Shown here piece after piece: positions 46,999-61,558 of a DNA stretch of 64,000 nucleotides. The stretch is from Notospermus geniculatus. Its lineage: Eukaryota > Nemertea > Pilidiophora > Heteronemertea > Lineidae. A program made the translations under genes and the position numbers. The notes beneath the pieces were generated by a model, which was given only the letters and a program-made list of their open reading frames with translations, did no database searches and was not told the DNA's origin. The DNA lies in contig NMRB01000555.1 of NCBI GenBank assembly GCA_002633025.1, positions 158,931-222,930 on the forward strand, written 5' to 3'. Position 1 is the stretch's first letter. Every line of letters begins with the position of its first letter.

Positions 46999-49900
46999 TC
47001 ATCGCATCATCATTCGCACTTTATTGGCCATCTCCGACGGTTGCGTTTGTGTTGTCAGTCGGTTGATGACGCTGGGTAACTTTTCAAGTCTTTCCTTCAC
47101 GAACAGTGGCAAGATATCGGTGTTGCTGTATCTGTAAAGAGAAATGATGAAAAAACATAAGTAAACTATTCAACAATGGTGCATTGATACTAAAGTCGAC
47201 ATCTCAAATGCTGTAATATTCCTTTGAAGTGAAAACCTAGGTCGGCAATATTCTTAAATGATTAGAATTTAGAGATTCTTACCTAGATGATGTTCCATTG
47301 GAATCAGTGTAGGTGATTGATGTGAATGAAGAGTCAACGTTGATGACACTGAGCTGTGTCCCGTCATTGAACTGCACCAAGACTTCGCCGTTGGAATACT
47401 GCGACGCCCAACCAATACCTTGGACGAACACGTTCCTCAGGATGCCTGGTCGCTGGGCTGGTTTGACGGGCTGTTTGGTGATCTTGGACTCATGGTCCGG
47501 GATGATGTTTTCCTTCTCGATGATATTCTGTTTCCTCTCAGCGGCAAGATTCATGGCTTTGATGCGGGAAATTTCATCGGTGGGGCTTTTCGGTGGTGAC
47601 AGCTGGTTGGTGTTCCTCACTTTTGGTGGCGATACGCTCTTTGGGAGATCATCATCATGGACTTTGATCACTGGTTTTGGTGATGATGCCAATGGCTTTC
47701 CACCCTTCTTTGGTCCACGTCCAATCAGTAGAGGGAAACAGGGCTGTCCTGGTCGAGTATCAAGGTTTGATATGCAGGCTTCAAGCTCCAAGCAATGATC
47801 ATGGCACTAAAAAGAGAGAGAATGCTAACCATTAAAATACTGTATGTAAAAGAAATACTTATCTATATCTACCTTGAAGAATCTGTGATAAAACAGTGGG
47901 GAATAAAACAAGAAAATCCCACAAGTAAACAAACCAGCTGAAGAAAAGGCTACAAAATGGAAAGAGCACCATAAAAATTCTTTCATTTCACCTCAGCCAC
48001 ATAAAAATGCAATAAAATTCTTTTGAATTTTCCATAGAGTAGCAAGTAAACTTTATTACTGAGTGTCTGAAACAGGATTTGTCTGGGACCAGTTTGGGGG
48101 AAACATTGAGTGCAAAGCTCAGTTAAATCAACTTACCTGGTCAACGTATTCTAAGAGTTCCTGAGATTCTGGCGAAAGATGCTGAGTGCTCCCATTATTC
48201 TGCAACGTCAGCGTTGTTCCATCTTTCTGGATCATTTTCGTCTCGCCAGCATTTCGCTTGAATTTTGCGCCGTCGTGGAAGGCAACTTCAAAGTCAGCAT
48301 TGGGCGTGTTTTCCATCAACATGCATTTTGCCCGTTCGGTGTAGATGGTAACTTTTGGTGTGCTTGATCGGACCAAATTGACAAATCGGTGGGCGTATTG
48401 GTATTTCTTCCAGTATTTCTCAGGGAGGGCATCGTAGGTGAATTCAAGAGTTTGATCCTTTGAGGTCTTCTTATTCTTGCCTTTTGGTTGGTGTATGGAA
48501 ATCTAGAATGAGAAAAAAGTACACATTTTCATTAGACTTCAATTTCTTGGTCTTTTTCCCTTATCAACAGTTCGCCAGGTTCTGCTCCTTCGGGCCTGAT
48601 TACCACACCTTATCAAATGACCCTTTGAAGTTCACCACTTATCCAGGAAATTAGCACCCAAACATTTCACTCTAAAGTCTAACTTTAGCACTTTTAAGAA
48701 TGCTCAATAAGGCAAAACCTGTGTGTGTAGTTTTTTGTATATGTGCTAATGCATTCAGATATTATTCCATTGTATTAGCTTGGAGGAATTCCTCCAAGGT
48801 ATTAGTAATTAACACCTATCACTTCAGCAGGGGTTTACACCCCCTGCCATTGAGGATGAAGTGGTCTCTCCTGGTATTTTTTAAAAATTCTTGTTCCAGC
48901 TAGGCAACTTCTATGCCTTCATTGTTTAGCCAAAGACCCAGGTTCAGATACTAAACCAGTTAATAAGAAAAGGGCAGACAACTGTAAAAATTAAAAATCT
49001 AAGGCTAAGTTTTTGCCGAAAAGAAGGAAATCTGCATTCATCTGGAGAGGGTTTTCAGAATTGGGAGTAGGTAGGCCTAATTCAAGGCACAGGTTCAAGA
49101 GGAAGTGTGTTGAACATGGCAATTGCTTCACCTACAAAAATACCTGACCAGTGACACTGGCCCACAGCAACTGAACAAACAATCAACTAACAGGAAATAC
49201 AAATTCATTAACAGGGTGTTGTACCATGAAAAGGGGCCCAAGAAATCCAGCCAAAACTACTGAATAAACAGTCTGACACACTCAGTGTGAGCTTTGTTCA
49301 AGGTGGATTGTCACTTAAATCCATAAATCCATATGTCAACATTCCCTGAACCAAATATACACAGTAGTACATACATACATATATATATGAAGCAACTTCC
49401 ACCTCAAAGAATATGAACTATGGTATTTACCTTATCCCCATCTGGGCTGATTCGGACAACTTCTTTGACTTTCTCCTGATTGCTCTTGGTGTCCAAAAAC
49501 TCCAGGCACACTTCACCATCTTCTAAAATGTAGACCTGTAATGAACAAGTACAATGGTCAAGATTTGGTTGAAATTATGAAAAGCATTAAGACAAAATGA
49601 ACAATAATGGAAACACATCTCCGTTCCTTAGTAAAGGCCGGGCGATTTTTAATATGGAAAAGTCTGAAAACTTACCAGGGCAATTCTTGTCTTCTGGTTG
49701 ACTGGTCGCAGTCTCGCTGAGCTCAATTTCGGAATGACATCACTCAATTTTTTCATCTCGACTGGTTTTTCGTGAATACTGTGTGAACTCTTGTTGATGC
49801 TGAGTTCATGACGACTGTGGTGACTCGAAGCAGTTGAAACATTTCCAATACTCTTATCCGAACTCTGCAATCGTTCCCGACTTGGATTACGACTCAATTG

Positions 49901-52900
49901 CACATTTTCTGTGTCACTGAGTCGACTAGAGTTCGTATTACTGTCATGGCTGCCACCGCTGCTGTTTGCCCGCCAATGATATGAACCAGAGCTCGGCTTC
50001 GAGTGATAACTATGGCGATTACGATCCCGTCTTGAAAGACGCGATCTATGTCCTTCTGCTGAATGTGTTGAAAACAAACGTCCCTCTTCCCCATAGGTAT
50101 GAGATTGGTGCAAACTTGCCGTTCGATGACAACTGCACGCACTGTGAGATCGTCCTTTGAAGACATGTGAAGTATTATCACAGGTACTTTTGTGTCCATC
50201 CTGGTATGATGCTGGATTGAATTCCTTGGGTGTCCACTCACTACGTTTTTGGTATAAATCTCGCTCGTCCAGTGTTCTGCTCGAATGTGACCGGTTTAAG
50301 CTCTGTTTTCTTGTGCAGTGTTGACTATGGTGACTTTGACTTAGACCAGATGTTGAGCGTTCGATTCCAGAACCGACTCCAGATCGGAAGACAGAGGATC
50401 CTGATGATGTATTATGGCTGCCGTGGTGACTGTGTTGTGATGAGACCGAGTGGTTGATGCTAAAAACAAAGAAGGAAACATGAGCTTTCTTGCTTTACAT
50501 GCGAAACAGCAAAAATTTTCATCCCAAAATAAACTTCCATGATTCTTAAAATAAATCATTTGAAAGTTCGATGTGAGAGCACCTGCAGATGTCACCAGTT
50601 GTAATATCAAAACGCCTGAGGACATGGCCAAGTGTTACATCATTCAACTAGTGGAATGTCCAATGATAGCCTGACTGATATCTGACCCTGAAACATCGAC
50701 AGGTCCGTGCACCTAAAATTACTTCATCCAACAATCACCCCCTCGCAACCATAAGTCACAGCGAGCGAGATCTACGATCACCCGGCCACCGCTGCAGTTA
50801 TAATTGGCTCTTCAAACAGAAAACATTACGCAATTGTAATATGGAGTTTGCAACGATCGCATGGTGACTGTAATAGATCACGAAATGAGATTCTCGGGAC
50901 ATATTTGGCACCAAAATTCAGGAATGCTATTTTCGTGCCAAATCTTAAGTGTTGGCACTCAATGTTACATTTATTTATGCTCAAGGGAGCGTGATTGTAG
51001 AGCTCATCTTCAAATTACAAGTGCACTCTACTGAAATGAATCAAACCTTGCATTCAAGACAGAACACAGAGGCCACTAAAGTGTAGCGAGACAGGCAAAC
51101 AGGTCCCTATCACACTTTTGCGGTTGCATCCATATTTGATAGAAACCGCAAAGGTTACCTAACTTGTGTGTACTAAACCTTTTTAGGCAATTAGTTACGG
51201 ATAGTAGCACCTGCTAGTAAGGGTTTCTAAAACGATCATCAGACAACGTAGATTGTATAGCTTCTTTACCCCAAGAGTGATACGATAGTGAAAGAGACAT
51301 TCTAAGACTCAAATATCTTGGTCAATAAAATGGACCGTTGCTGGTCGCCCGGCAATCGTGGACAGCAGATGCCACAGCTGCCAAATTGGTCAATCAAAGA
51401 ACTCTGCACAATTGCTTCCGAACTCCACTGTTAAATCTATGTTAAAATGCATCAGTTCAGTGGAGACATTACTTCAATGCATCATATGAGGTACACCATG
51501 CAAGATGCTTCAACCCTTCATTTATCACTTTTTTCAGCTTTAAGTCACGATCCAAAGATTTCACTATTGAAAATATAATGTCCCTTGAACTCTTGTAAGG
51601 AGGTGGATAATGACCTATTATTGCACGTAATTCAAAATCTGCACATACCTATTGGCTGTTTTGGTGAACTGTCTGTGACATGGGGGTTACGGAACAAATA
51701 GATGATGTACGGGACATTGTCCAGGGACAATTCGTTGTTGGGTCGTCTTTGTGCCATGTCTCCCAGAGATTTTGAAAATCAGGATGGACAGGGGAACAAA
51801 TTTGAACCTGTCCTGCCCTGACCCTCGATGTTGATATGGATATTTTAAAGAAGCTTTTCCAAGGTCATGTGACATAAAAACAAAAAAAGTCAATGCATCA
51901 AAATGTGTGTCCCTACCTGTCCCTGACTGGGGGTGATTGCGAGTACATCCTTCGGGATAGTGGACGGTCATCACTGCTACATGAGTGGCTTGAAACTTGT
52001 TTTGATTCTTTGACTGGCGCAAGGTCATTTTCTGCTTTTTGGGGTCGGATTCTGCTATTGCGGCTACTGACGGTTGCCATTGTATCGTGACCACTGTCTA
52101 GCGACTCATCACGTAATTTCTGAAATTGTAAACGAACAAAATTCAGAAACATGAGAATACAGACTTACAGAAAGATTGTGTGAAAATCTCACTAACTTAG
52201 TCACTGGAGCATGAAGATGTGTACATTGGCAAATAGTGACATGAACTGTGCATGTCAAGGTAGAACTGAACTAACACTCGTATCATCTTGAGTGTACTTT
52301 CACTCAAAGAATAAGAACTTCAACTTGGAATCGAATAACGTGTGCACTCAGAACATGATAAAATTCCATCAAGTTGTTGGTTGAGATGTTTTTCTTGACT
52401 CACCTGTGGGTATGAAGTATCGTTCTGATCCTTGATTGACGTTGTTGACATGAATGGATGTTCCAATACGGCTGTAATGATACAAAAAAGAAGGGTTACT
52501 GATATTGTCATCAATTATTATGCTTTAATCTCTGCTGAGGTGGGAAATTCTGTCGCAATCTTGCTGGTGGTGCAGACTGAACGATCATGTGCAAAGAGGA
52601 AAGCACACAGAGTCAACCTTTTTTGAAAGATCACAGTGGTTTTCCCTGATCATTGAGTTCATTGTCATTGACGATAGAGCACAAAATGAGTCTAATGGTA
52701 AAACACCTTTTTCTTGTTAATCATTGCAAATCAGGAGGAAAAAGGCATCTTGGAATTGGACAAAGACTCAAGTGAAGGGGAAATCGTTCATGTAGCTATC
52801 ATGTGAATTGAAAAAGGAACCTGACCATACAGACTAGGTCAAGAGCCGGCAATTAGCATGACGTACAGGTGAAATATTCACGGAAGCAGTGTTCACTCAA

Positions 52901-55900
52901 TGTGCATCTAGTGCAGAGATTTAAACACTAATGCGTAAGAGTCTAATTGTCATCTTGTTTAACAATTGGTGGAATGTTTGGAAAGTACTGCTCTGATCGC
53001 TATCCAGGAGTAACATTGTGTAACGTGACCATTGTCACCAATAAAATGACATTGTCATTGTGAATGAGAAATAATTGTCTCTGTAACTTGTGCACTGTGT
53101 TGCTATGTGCCGATGACATCACAGACAGTCATCCTTACGCATGAATGTGACTTCAAGAACTCAATGACACTTTATCTGTTCATCAAATTCAACGTTACCA
53201 GTCACTTTGGTTGGTGTCAACAGGGTGCCATGAAACACCGGAAGATAGCGGTCAACCAAAACAATGTTTTCAAATCTAATAGTATTATTAGTACCGGTAC
53301 AGGGATAAGTTGCTGGTAATGGAAAGATCGCTAGAGATTTTTTACAAACTTTCTTTTTCCCCTTCTGTGTCTGATTGTGGTAAGACAAAAGTGACAGAAT
53401 TGAATGGCGTAATAAGAAAATATTTTTCTGAGACAAACAATGCTGACTTCTGACTAATCTGAGTTGTATTCAGTCACGGTGACCAAGTCAAGTGGACAGA
53501 ATATGGGATTGTAATTAACCTGACAAAACTAAACTCAGAATTCCCTCCTTGGTCCCATGTTTATGGTGCATTCGAATACCTCACACCGTATACCAGTAAC
53601 ATAGCACTGGAACCGAATGCAGAAGAAACAATACAGGAAATATCAAACTCTCACAAGATGTGTGTAATTTTAGCTGAAATTCTCACGCAGGCTACAATTA
53701 ACAGACAAGACCCACCTGCCGCCTGTGACACCGCAGGAGAGTTGATCACCGCAGATCACGACCGTGCTGATGACAAATGCCCATAGGAACGAACGAAGTA
53801 GAGTGTAACTATTTGAATAGATCGGGTGTTTAGGGATCATGGTTCAAATTACGGGTGTTACATCCGAGAAGTTTTCCTGGTTCTTATTCAAAGCGTTGAA
53901 GCGATGTCTCAATTCTTGTGTTGCAATAGCAACATCTGGTTTTGTAAATTTGATGAGGAGACTATGTAAACTCAGTCGGTTTTTCTACCATCTCGCCTCA
54001 TCTTTACTTTCGTTATTTCTCATTGATCGTGAATGTGGACACCCTCAAGGGGTGCACCGTGAAATCTAGACCTTTCATTATCCAAAACATTCATAGACCT
54101 CAGTTTAATGGTCAATTTATGTCAAACATTACAGCAAGCCGCTTTTGTCAGAAGATGGCTAATCTTGATTATCTTCAACCCCCAGATTCTGACCCCAATA
54201 AAAATGTCATAAGATTTATCCAAACCATTTCTGAATCAAGGCTGGTATTTTGGGAAATCATTTTAGGAGAAGTGATTTTCTTGCAGAGTCACAGATCACC
54301 GTTTTTTCCTTTGTTGTAATTGGGGATCTGATTAAAAAAATTAGCAGGCTAAATTTGGTCCTCGTTTTGGTTGTGTTCGGGTTATTTCGGACTCTATTAT
54401 TCGTAACTCCTACAGGGACTGACAAGCCAGAGGGTCAAGCTGGCTGGTCAGACCCATATTGTCCAGGGGTGAGGAGATGACCCTTCTAGACCATACAAGG
54501 GTCATCTGGTGGTGACATGATAGCATAACATAATACACCGATAATAATAGGTGAACGAATTATCACGGGGGCATAATGATTGAGAAACATGGGCAGACAG
54601 GTGCCCTAACGGACCATTTCCAACAATTCAAAGTCGGAGTTGAATTTTCAAATCAACAATAGTTATCATGCTCCTGAATTTCTTTATTTTCAATAACTGA
54701 AAAATAATGGTCTGATCTCCAAAACCGTTACAACCGAAAATTGTTTTGTATTAAATATCATTGTTACATTTCTGAGGTATAAATCATCTTGTTTTCCTCA
54801 CCCACTCACCAAATAACAAAATGAAGATGAGCACTAACTGTCATGGGGCCTACGACGACCGTTTTCTGTCAGTTTACAGCCAAGTTGAATTGGTGATTGA
54901 GACCATGCAGAGATTTTTATGATTGAGGAATTTGTTATGACATGAGAAACAAAACTCCGAGATTTTCCCACCAAATTTGATGCATTTGTATCCACCCCCG
55001 CTTAAATCTTCTTTTAATCTCTTCAATAAGAAAATCTTGATACGAGGAAAAGACATTACTGAGCACGAACAGGTTCATCACACCCGCCTACCAACTCTTT
55101 TGTCGTTGTTTGTGGTAAACCGCAAAGTTACATTTTTGAAGATAAAAAGACAAGGAAGCGGGAAATATTTTGTATCATCTTTTTGAAAATGAATGGCCAA
55201 GCTACCTGTTTTGAGTGCCGTGGAAGAATAAATGTAAGTGAGTAGGCGTTGGCTGATAATAAGATGACAATAAATCGTGAGAAATGAAAAGATCGTCTCA
55301 TTCTGATGAAACATTCTTCAAATATTTCAACAGTTTGCTGAAATAAAGTTTTTTGCTTCCTTGTCTAGGAAGTATTCACCGGTCAATATGGCAATGGTGC
55401 CTTACAGTGGATGACACTGGGTAGAGGTGGCCAGATAACACAATGGGGGAGTCACTCACTAATGAGACCTCCATTTTAACTTGTCAGGCTGACTGTGTTG
55501 CTTAGGACTCCCCAAAGAATCAGAAAAAAGGACTGTGCAAATTGCTTTGACCTTGGAACAATTGTTTTTTGTCCAGACTCACTGTTCTGGGTTACGATGT
55601 TTGTAGACTTTAAGTTTCAAAATGTGAAGGCTGATCCTCAACCTGCAACCTGAGAAGGATTTCTAAGTTCAGATATGTCACTCAGTTGTTGACAAACTTG
55701 CCCAAGCTTGCTGAGAGTTGGACAGCCTAGCCAGGCTGCAGATAAGACCAATGCCTGGGAACTCTGCATTCAAACCGGACCCCATTTCCTTAGAAATGGT
55801 TGAAAGCCTCTTATTTGTGTTCACATGCCAACCTTTCTCTCATGGTCCAGTGGACTTTCTCTTTAGACCGGGGACAATACCCCATAGCTACGAGCCATGT

Positions 55901-58900
55901 AAGGTGCATTTAGTACAACTAAGCTGGGGAGATGGAAAATCTGGGGCCTGCTTATGGCAGGTACTGGCACAGTTCTCCTATTACAATGAAAATTTCATTG
56001 TCAGGTGCATTCCTGGTGGACAGAAAAAAGTTTCCAGATAATAAAAATATGTGACCAGTTTTCATTTTCTTGCCCAAGGGGCTCAATTCATGGGTTTCCA
56101 ACTTATATTTTCTTTTTGGTAAATATATTCAGACTTGCTTGCAGGTATTTGAGTAAATTGAGGGATAACACATTCATATTCCAACACTAAGCAATGATGC
56201 ACCATGTCCAACTTAAACCTGCAGGGACATTTCTGTGTATCATCTTTTCTAAACTTTTTGTCTACTATCAAAATCTGGAATCTTCACTATGGATATTGAA
56301 AAGAAATGTAATTTCATCACTATTGTTGTGACCTAAATTTTGGGTTTTGAATATTCCTTTGTGAAAAGGGAGGCAAGGTGCGTGTTAGCCTGAATGAAAA
56401 CTTTACAACATCTGAAACAGCGGGATGCAAAGCTAAGCCAGTTTGAGAGTTGGAGATCGTACAAAGAACTTTGGAATGAAATGAACCCCTTCTTAGGAAA
56501 TAATGGGTGCAAATTGCAAAAAAAAGACAAGTTGATCTTTCTGCACTCAGGATATCCTCAAGATAGAGAATGAAGAACTGCTGGTTTTGAGATTTTCAAG
56601 TGAGCTCTATGATTAGACTGGTGCAATAGCGACAGTATCAACCACAGGATCACAATAGAAGCTTGGACACTGCAAAACCTCAATACCAGGACATAATGAT
56701 AAATTAAAACTTGTTTCACTTACCAGCTAGGCTTAATCTTTCCTTGGGATTCTTCTTCAGTAAACTTGAAATCAGATGACGTGCCTCACTTGACATGGTG
56801 GCAGGAATGTCGTAATTTGCCGATATGACTTTTGTGAGCGTGCTTTTGACGGCATGGGTGTCGAAAGGTGGCTTTCCCACCAAAAATGTGTACAACATGC
56901 ATCCGAGGGACCAGACATCAGCCTCAAGACCATGGGCACTCCTGAGTGCAATTTCCCTGTGGAGAGGAGAGAGACATTGAACCCTGGGCAACCACCTTAA
57001 TTTCTGTCTAAATCTTGACTCAATGTAATTTCATGAACATCATTTCAGTATTCATATTCAATACTTACGGTGATATGTAATTTGGAGTACCACACATTGT
57101 GAAGTGTTTCTCATCTGGGACTTCAAGTTGCGTAGCCAGACCGAAATCAGCAATTTTCTGAAGAAAAAAGCAACTTTAAAACATTCTGCAGAGACTTCAG
57201 AATACACACATGCTCGCCTATAGATCTACATGTATTTTTGATAATACGGACTTCCCACAGGGGCACATTTCCACCCTTTTCTTCTTAGTATTTTCCCTTG
57301 TCTAAGATTACTTTCTTTGGATTTTAAGTTAACACTTCCTGTGATTTGTATGGGACATTGCAGGTGTGCTAGAATAATCTCAGCATCCCATTATTGTGGA
57401 GAAAAAATAAGTTTTAGACTCAATTACTGTGGCCACAATACCTGAATGGATTTTAATTGTGCATTAATTACTTTCTATTGATTTTGTAAGGTGGTAATGA
57501 TTGCCTTTGGGTAAGGTGTGCATTGGACAAACTAGCTGGTACACATACTGTGTACCGGTCTCAGAAATCACACTTCTGCATGCACAGACTGCATGGTAAT
57601 TATGCGCCAATTATACCCATGAAAAACTTGATTACCCTAATTGAAAGCCAAGGCGAAAGGTTAATGAAATCTGATACCAGCTGGATACAGGTACCAGGTA
57701 TCAAATGCAAGGTTGAATACAGGTTTTAAAAATAGAACTGCACTACAGTAGCATACATTTTGGACTTTTACTCCATATTTCCAATCAAATTCAACTTACA
57801 AAACAATATGAAAATAGATTAGAATCTGTCAGCAAAAGAATTTCACATTATGCCGATTATGGTAACTGTGGTGGGAAAAATGCACATCTGTCAATTCAGA
57901 GCCCTTAAGTCAAGTGTTTTTCCAAGACAGTCCATGGACATCACCACAGAACATCTCAAATTGACTGATAAGGGAATTGTTCATGAATCTAGGCAACACA
58001 TATTCACCGAAATTCAGGTCATTTTGTGGTGTGTTTATCTATGGAGTCCGGGACCTCCGCAACAAAAGATCAGCAAATTTACTTGGACTGCGGTGTGCCT
58101 CCACATTAATATACAGGCAAACAGGTGAATCAGAGATAATCTTTTCATGCCTATTCAGAGATCTTACAACTTATTCCAAGAAGAAACTTTCTATTATATT
58201 TTGCTCCAATAGGCATAGATCCATGGTCCAACTTTACTCCCATAATTAGCCCATTCTTAAGCAGTGTTCTGAGGGATTTTTTTTTCCTCCAGGTTTGAAC
58301 TGACTCAAATGAGCCTAAAGGATTTTTCTCATAAGCTCAGCTAAAAAGGGTTTTGTCTTTTTCTATACATCCCCCTTCATGAAGTAAAACACACCTCAAC
58401 TGACTAGTAAGTCCATAAGATTCAAGTTGTGATGACATATGAGTAAGAGTACTTACAATTTCATTATCTTTGGTGAGCAGAAGGTTGGCAAGAGTGAGAT
58501 CACGGTGTAAGATTCGGTGTGAGTGAAGGTACAGCATCCCTTGTACGATCTGGTTGAGGAAGTGACGTGCCTTGTCTTCTGAGAACGTTGTCTGATACGT
58601 CTTCAAATAGCGGTAGAGTTCACCGTTGTGGCAAAGTTCCAGTACAAGATATACATAGTTTGAATCTTCAAAGTAACTGTACAACTGAAATAGATAATGA
58701 GACATGAATCAATTTAAATGACTAGTGCAAAAACCTGCAGTGATTTGATGTGGAATAGCCAAGAGTCACCTTCAAAAAGTAAACAAATATGTTTCTTGAA
58801 ACTTACCTCAAGAATGGACGGGTGTTTTAATCTAGAATGAATTTCAACCTCCTTCTTTACTCGTTGAACCATGTTGGCAGCCCTCATCAGCTTCTTGTCA

Positions 58901-61114
58901 ATCTGAAAAACCAGACAATCAGAAATCATAAAGAAGACTGTAAATATTTTGTTGTAAGCTTTATTGCTGAGTATTACAAACTTATGACGCATCTAGTATG
59001 ACATAAAAATTTTACATTCAATGTCATTGATTCAACCAGGATGAATCAAAGTCGAAGGCACCTGGACATTTTATGACAAAATTCATAAACATTTTATGAG
59101 CTTTATCTTGATTTTGTACTCCAACTGACTGTGTACTGCCATCAGCAATGTCTTTCTCAAATAAACCTGGTGCAGCAAGTAAAACGTTAAAGTACATTCG
59201 GGATTTTCAATCAGGCGTTCATTGTTTTTCTTACCATTTTGATGGCAACTTCCTGACCGGTCCTAGTGGACCTTGCTCTGTACACACAAGCGAACCCTCC
59301 TTTCCCGAGGAGTTCATGGACTTCAAAGTCCTGCAAAAGAAATGAATATATTGACTGATCCGTTTACTGGTGAAGAATTATACCCTGCGAAAACAGAGTT
59401 CCCTGAAAGTTCCCACTTCCCATTTGATAAGTGGTTGCCATGTTGTATAACTTTTGGAAAGTCCTTGATGATATCAAAAGATAAACACCACCTGTCGAGA
59501 TAAACAACTGAGGCATTGTGAGGTGGCACTACTCTACAGGTTTGTCTGGGTGGAGAGAAACTGTAGCAAATTCTCAATGGTGATTCCTCTCATACACTGC
59601 AACCTTGCATAGAAAAAGCAGTGAATTACACTATACCATTTCAAATCTTTGAAATTTGAAGGGAAACAAACAAAATGAAAGGCTGTACAAATTGAAGGGT
59701 GAATTTTGAACCCTTATGACAACCTGTTCACATGCCATTGTTCCCCTGAACAAGACCATTGTAGAAGCCTAACGGTCATGTATTGAGAGATAAATCACCC
59801 TTGAACACATTAAAGGGATAATTTCTGTCATCATCAGATCAGCATCTGAAAAGGGGTCCAAACAAGTGCATCATTGAATTTCATGAACCTGTCTTTCGAA
59901 CCATGTATTCAGGGCATTCAAAGGCTATTTCAGGAAACTTCCTTGGATATCTATGATATTAATAGCATCTCCAATCAAGTAAAGGAGCGAATGGTGAACA
60001 TCACCCTGCGACAATACATAAATTTAACTGTCATGTCAACATTAGGGAACAATTTCTATACTTTCAATTACCCGGTTTCAATTACATCAGTCAACTTAAG
60101 AATGAAGGTATCAGTCAAATTCTATAAAAGTTGCTACATTTCCAACATTTAGATACATGAAACAAAATTAACCCTATAAAAACAGGAAGGTGAGAGGGTT
60201 TAACCATAGTCCTCATCAGAGAACTGTAGTCTACATGTCACAATCATGCAATAAGTGAAAGGCAAATCTCAAATGTCATTGAACAAAATGTTTGGAATAA
60301 AAAGGATACGGTCAACATAATTTGAGCGAGAAGGACAACAACAAATTACCAGTCACCCAGTTGTGTTGGCCTGGTTTAGTGGTTAGTAACCATACAACAA
60401 GTGATAAAAAATCAGTTTTTAAATATGATCAGTTTTTAATTATGATTGGTAAATCATAATTATAAATAATATCTGCAAAAAAGATGATAAAAAAGCTTAC
60501 CTCAATACAGTCTCCTAATTCAAGCCACATATTGGCAGTGACACAATAAGTTATGAATATGAATTATAAATCCAAATTGAATATACGTCCACTAATTACA
60601 ATAAGAGTGTATCCATTTGAATTACAAAAATGAAATGATAATTTAGTCCAAGAGGGGAGATCCTGCCACCTCGAATGCTCAACCTGAAATGAATGCCTGG
60701 ACAGGCCTGGTGCTCCTTTTATACACAGCAGTCACAGAACTCAGATTGCGAATTGTAGGAAACTTCTTATTTTATAGGTTGTTTCTTTTGCATTTGGAGG
60801 ATGCGCTGGTTGTGAGCTAGCATAAGTTATGCTGAGCATTTATAGGCCTAGCCCTAAAAATTACCCGCTGCGACTCTCTAAGTGACAACGTCACGGTGCA
60901 CTGCAAAAATATAAACAAACACGAAGCATCGAAGCATTGCACGATGCACGCAGTGCAGCGATTGGCCCAGACCGATCGCTTGGGTGTGAGTAATTAAGCC
61001 CGACCATCGCTTGCCTGTGCGTTTGATCGATGATTGCAAGGATTCACCTACCTCTATGGTGTCCCCTATACCCGAAATATTATTCATTGACATCATCTTC
61101 GCCATATTAAGCAT
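46999..61114 (-). CDS. PLK4: Serine/threonine-protein kinase PLK4 (SAK), 13 coding exons
   Basis: Master kinase of centriole duplication. Exons on the minus strand: 61052-61114, 59235-59330, 58807-58902, 58457-58684, 57069-57157, 56724-56956, 52404-52471, 51917-52119, 49676-50459, 49431-49535, 48137-48502, 47283-47806, 46999-47131. All phases agree and give 995 residues (human about 970). Start ATG is at 61114, with in-frame alternatives just downstream. Kinase domain: [11 protein letters not shown] (30-40), VAIK with Lys52, [10 protein letters not shown] at 145-154, DFG 165-167, T-loop [16 protein letters not shown], and [19 protein letters not shown]. Just after it comes [16 protein letters not shown] (295-310), matching the beta-TrCP phosphodegron. 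A Ser/His-rich linker follows, then PB1-PB2 ([35 protein letters not shown]) and PB3 near the C terminus ([31 protein letters not shown]). The gene is divergent from HSPA4. Confidence 0.95.
52472..56723 (-). other. Large PLK4 intron (4.25 kb)
   Basis: It separates the end of the kinase domain from the segment before the degron. No additional exon, RNA gene or recognisable repeat was found, and open frames on either strand lack splice context. Confidence 0.6.
59331..61051 (-). other. First PLK4 intron
   Basis: The donor is GTAGGT directly after codons for DTIE (61051), and the acceptor CAG sits just before [12 protein letters not shown]. This is the same junction as in the vertebrate protein (KIE/DFK). 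Nothing else is supported inside. Confidence 0.6.
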
Positions 61115-61500
61115 AAAAACAGGATATTTAGACAGAATTTTGGAAAAATCGGTGCCTCATGACGCCATGTTCATTTTGAACTATCCGCGTCCTTAGAACG
61201 AGGCCATAGACACTCCGAAAGGAATTTACACGGAGCACTGTGATTGGCCAAGTTGATCTGTCAATCACGTTGTTCCTTTCCAGTGATTTCATTGAATAAA
61301 ATTCTGAAAATAATAGAAACTAATCAAGTGCAATATGATGGACCAAGTGATGAAAAATAATTGATTGTGATACTTAATTCATGGCCAAATAGATTTGTGT
61401 CGAAGATGAGTGAAGCGAAAAAAAAACGATAATTTCGCGAAACTCATTCATTCAGCTCGGTACTGTCGGAAGTAAATGTCCTCGTGCATTTTCCGACAAT

Positions 61501-61513
61501 TTCGAGAAAATTC
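61501..61513 (+). promoter_or_regulatory. Perfect three-unit heat-shock element
   Basis: TTCGAGAAAATTC fits TTCnnGAAnnTTC, the HSF1 trimer site, without mismatch. Two more GAA units follow at 61522-61524 and 61532-61534. It lies about 40 bases before a TATA box and upstream of the HSP110-family gene. Confidence 0.7.
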
Positions 61514-61550
61514 GCCGGCTAGAAACGTCCAGAAACCCACCAACTCCTCA

Positions 61551-61558
61551 TATATAAA
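61551..61558 (+). promoter_or_regulatory. TATA box, likely of HSPA4
   Basis: TATATAAA is located 38 bases after the heat-shock element, oriented toward HSPA4. It predicts a transcription start near 61580. Confidence 0.55.

Noticed and set aside
47313-47798. 161-codon plus-strand frame
   Set aside because: Antisense shadow of the PLK4 exon 47283-47806.
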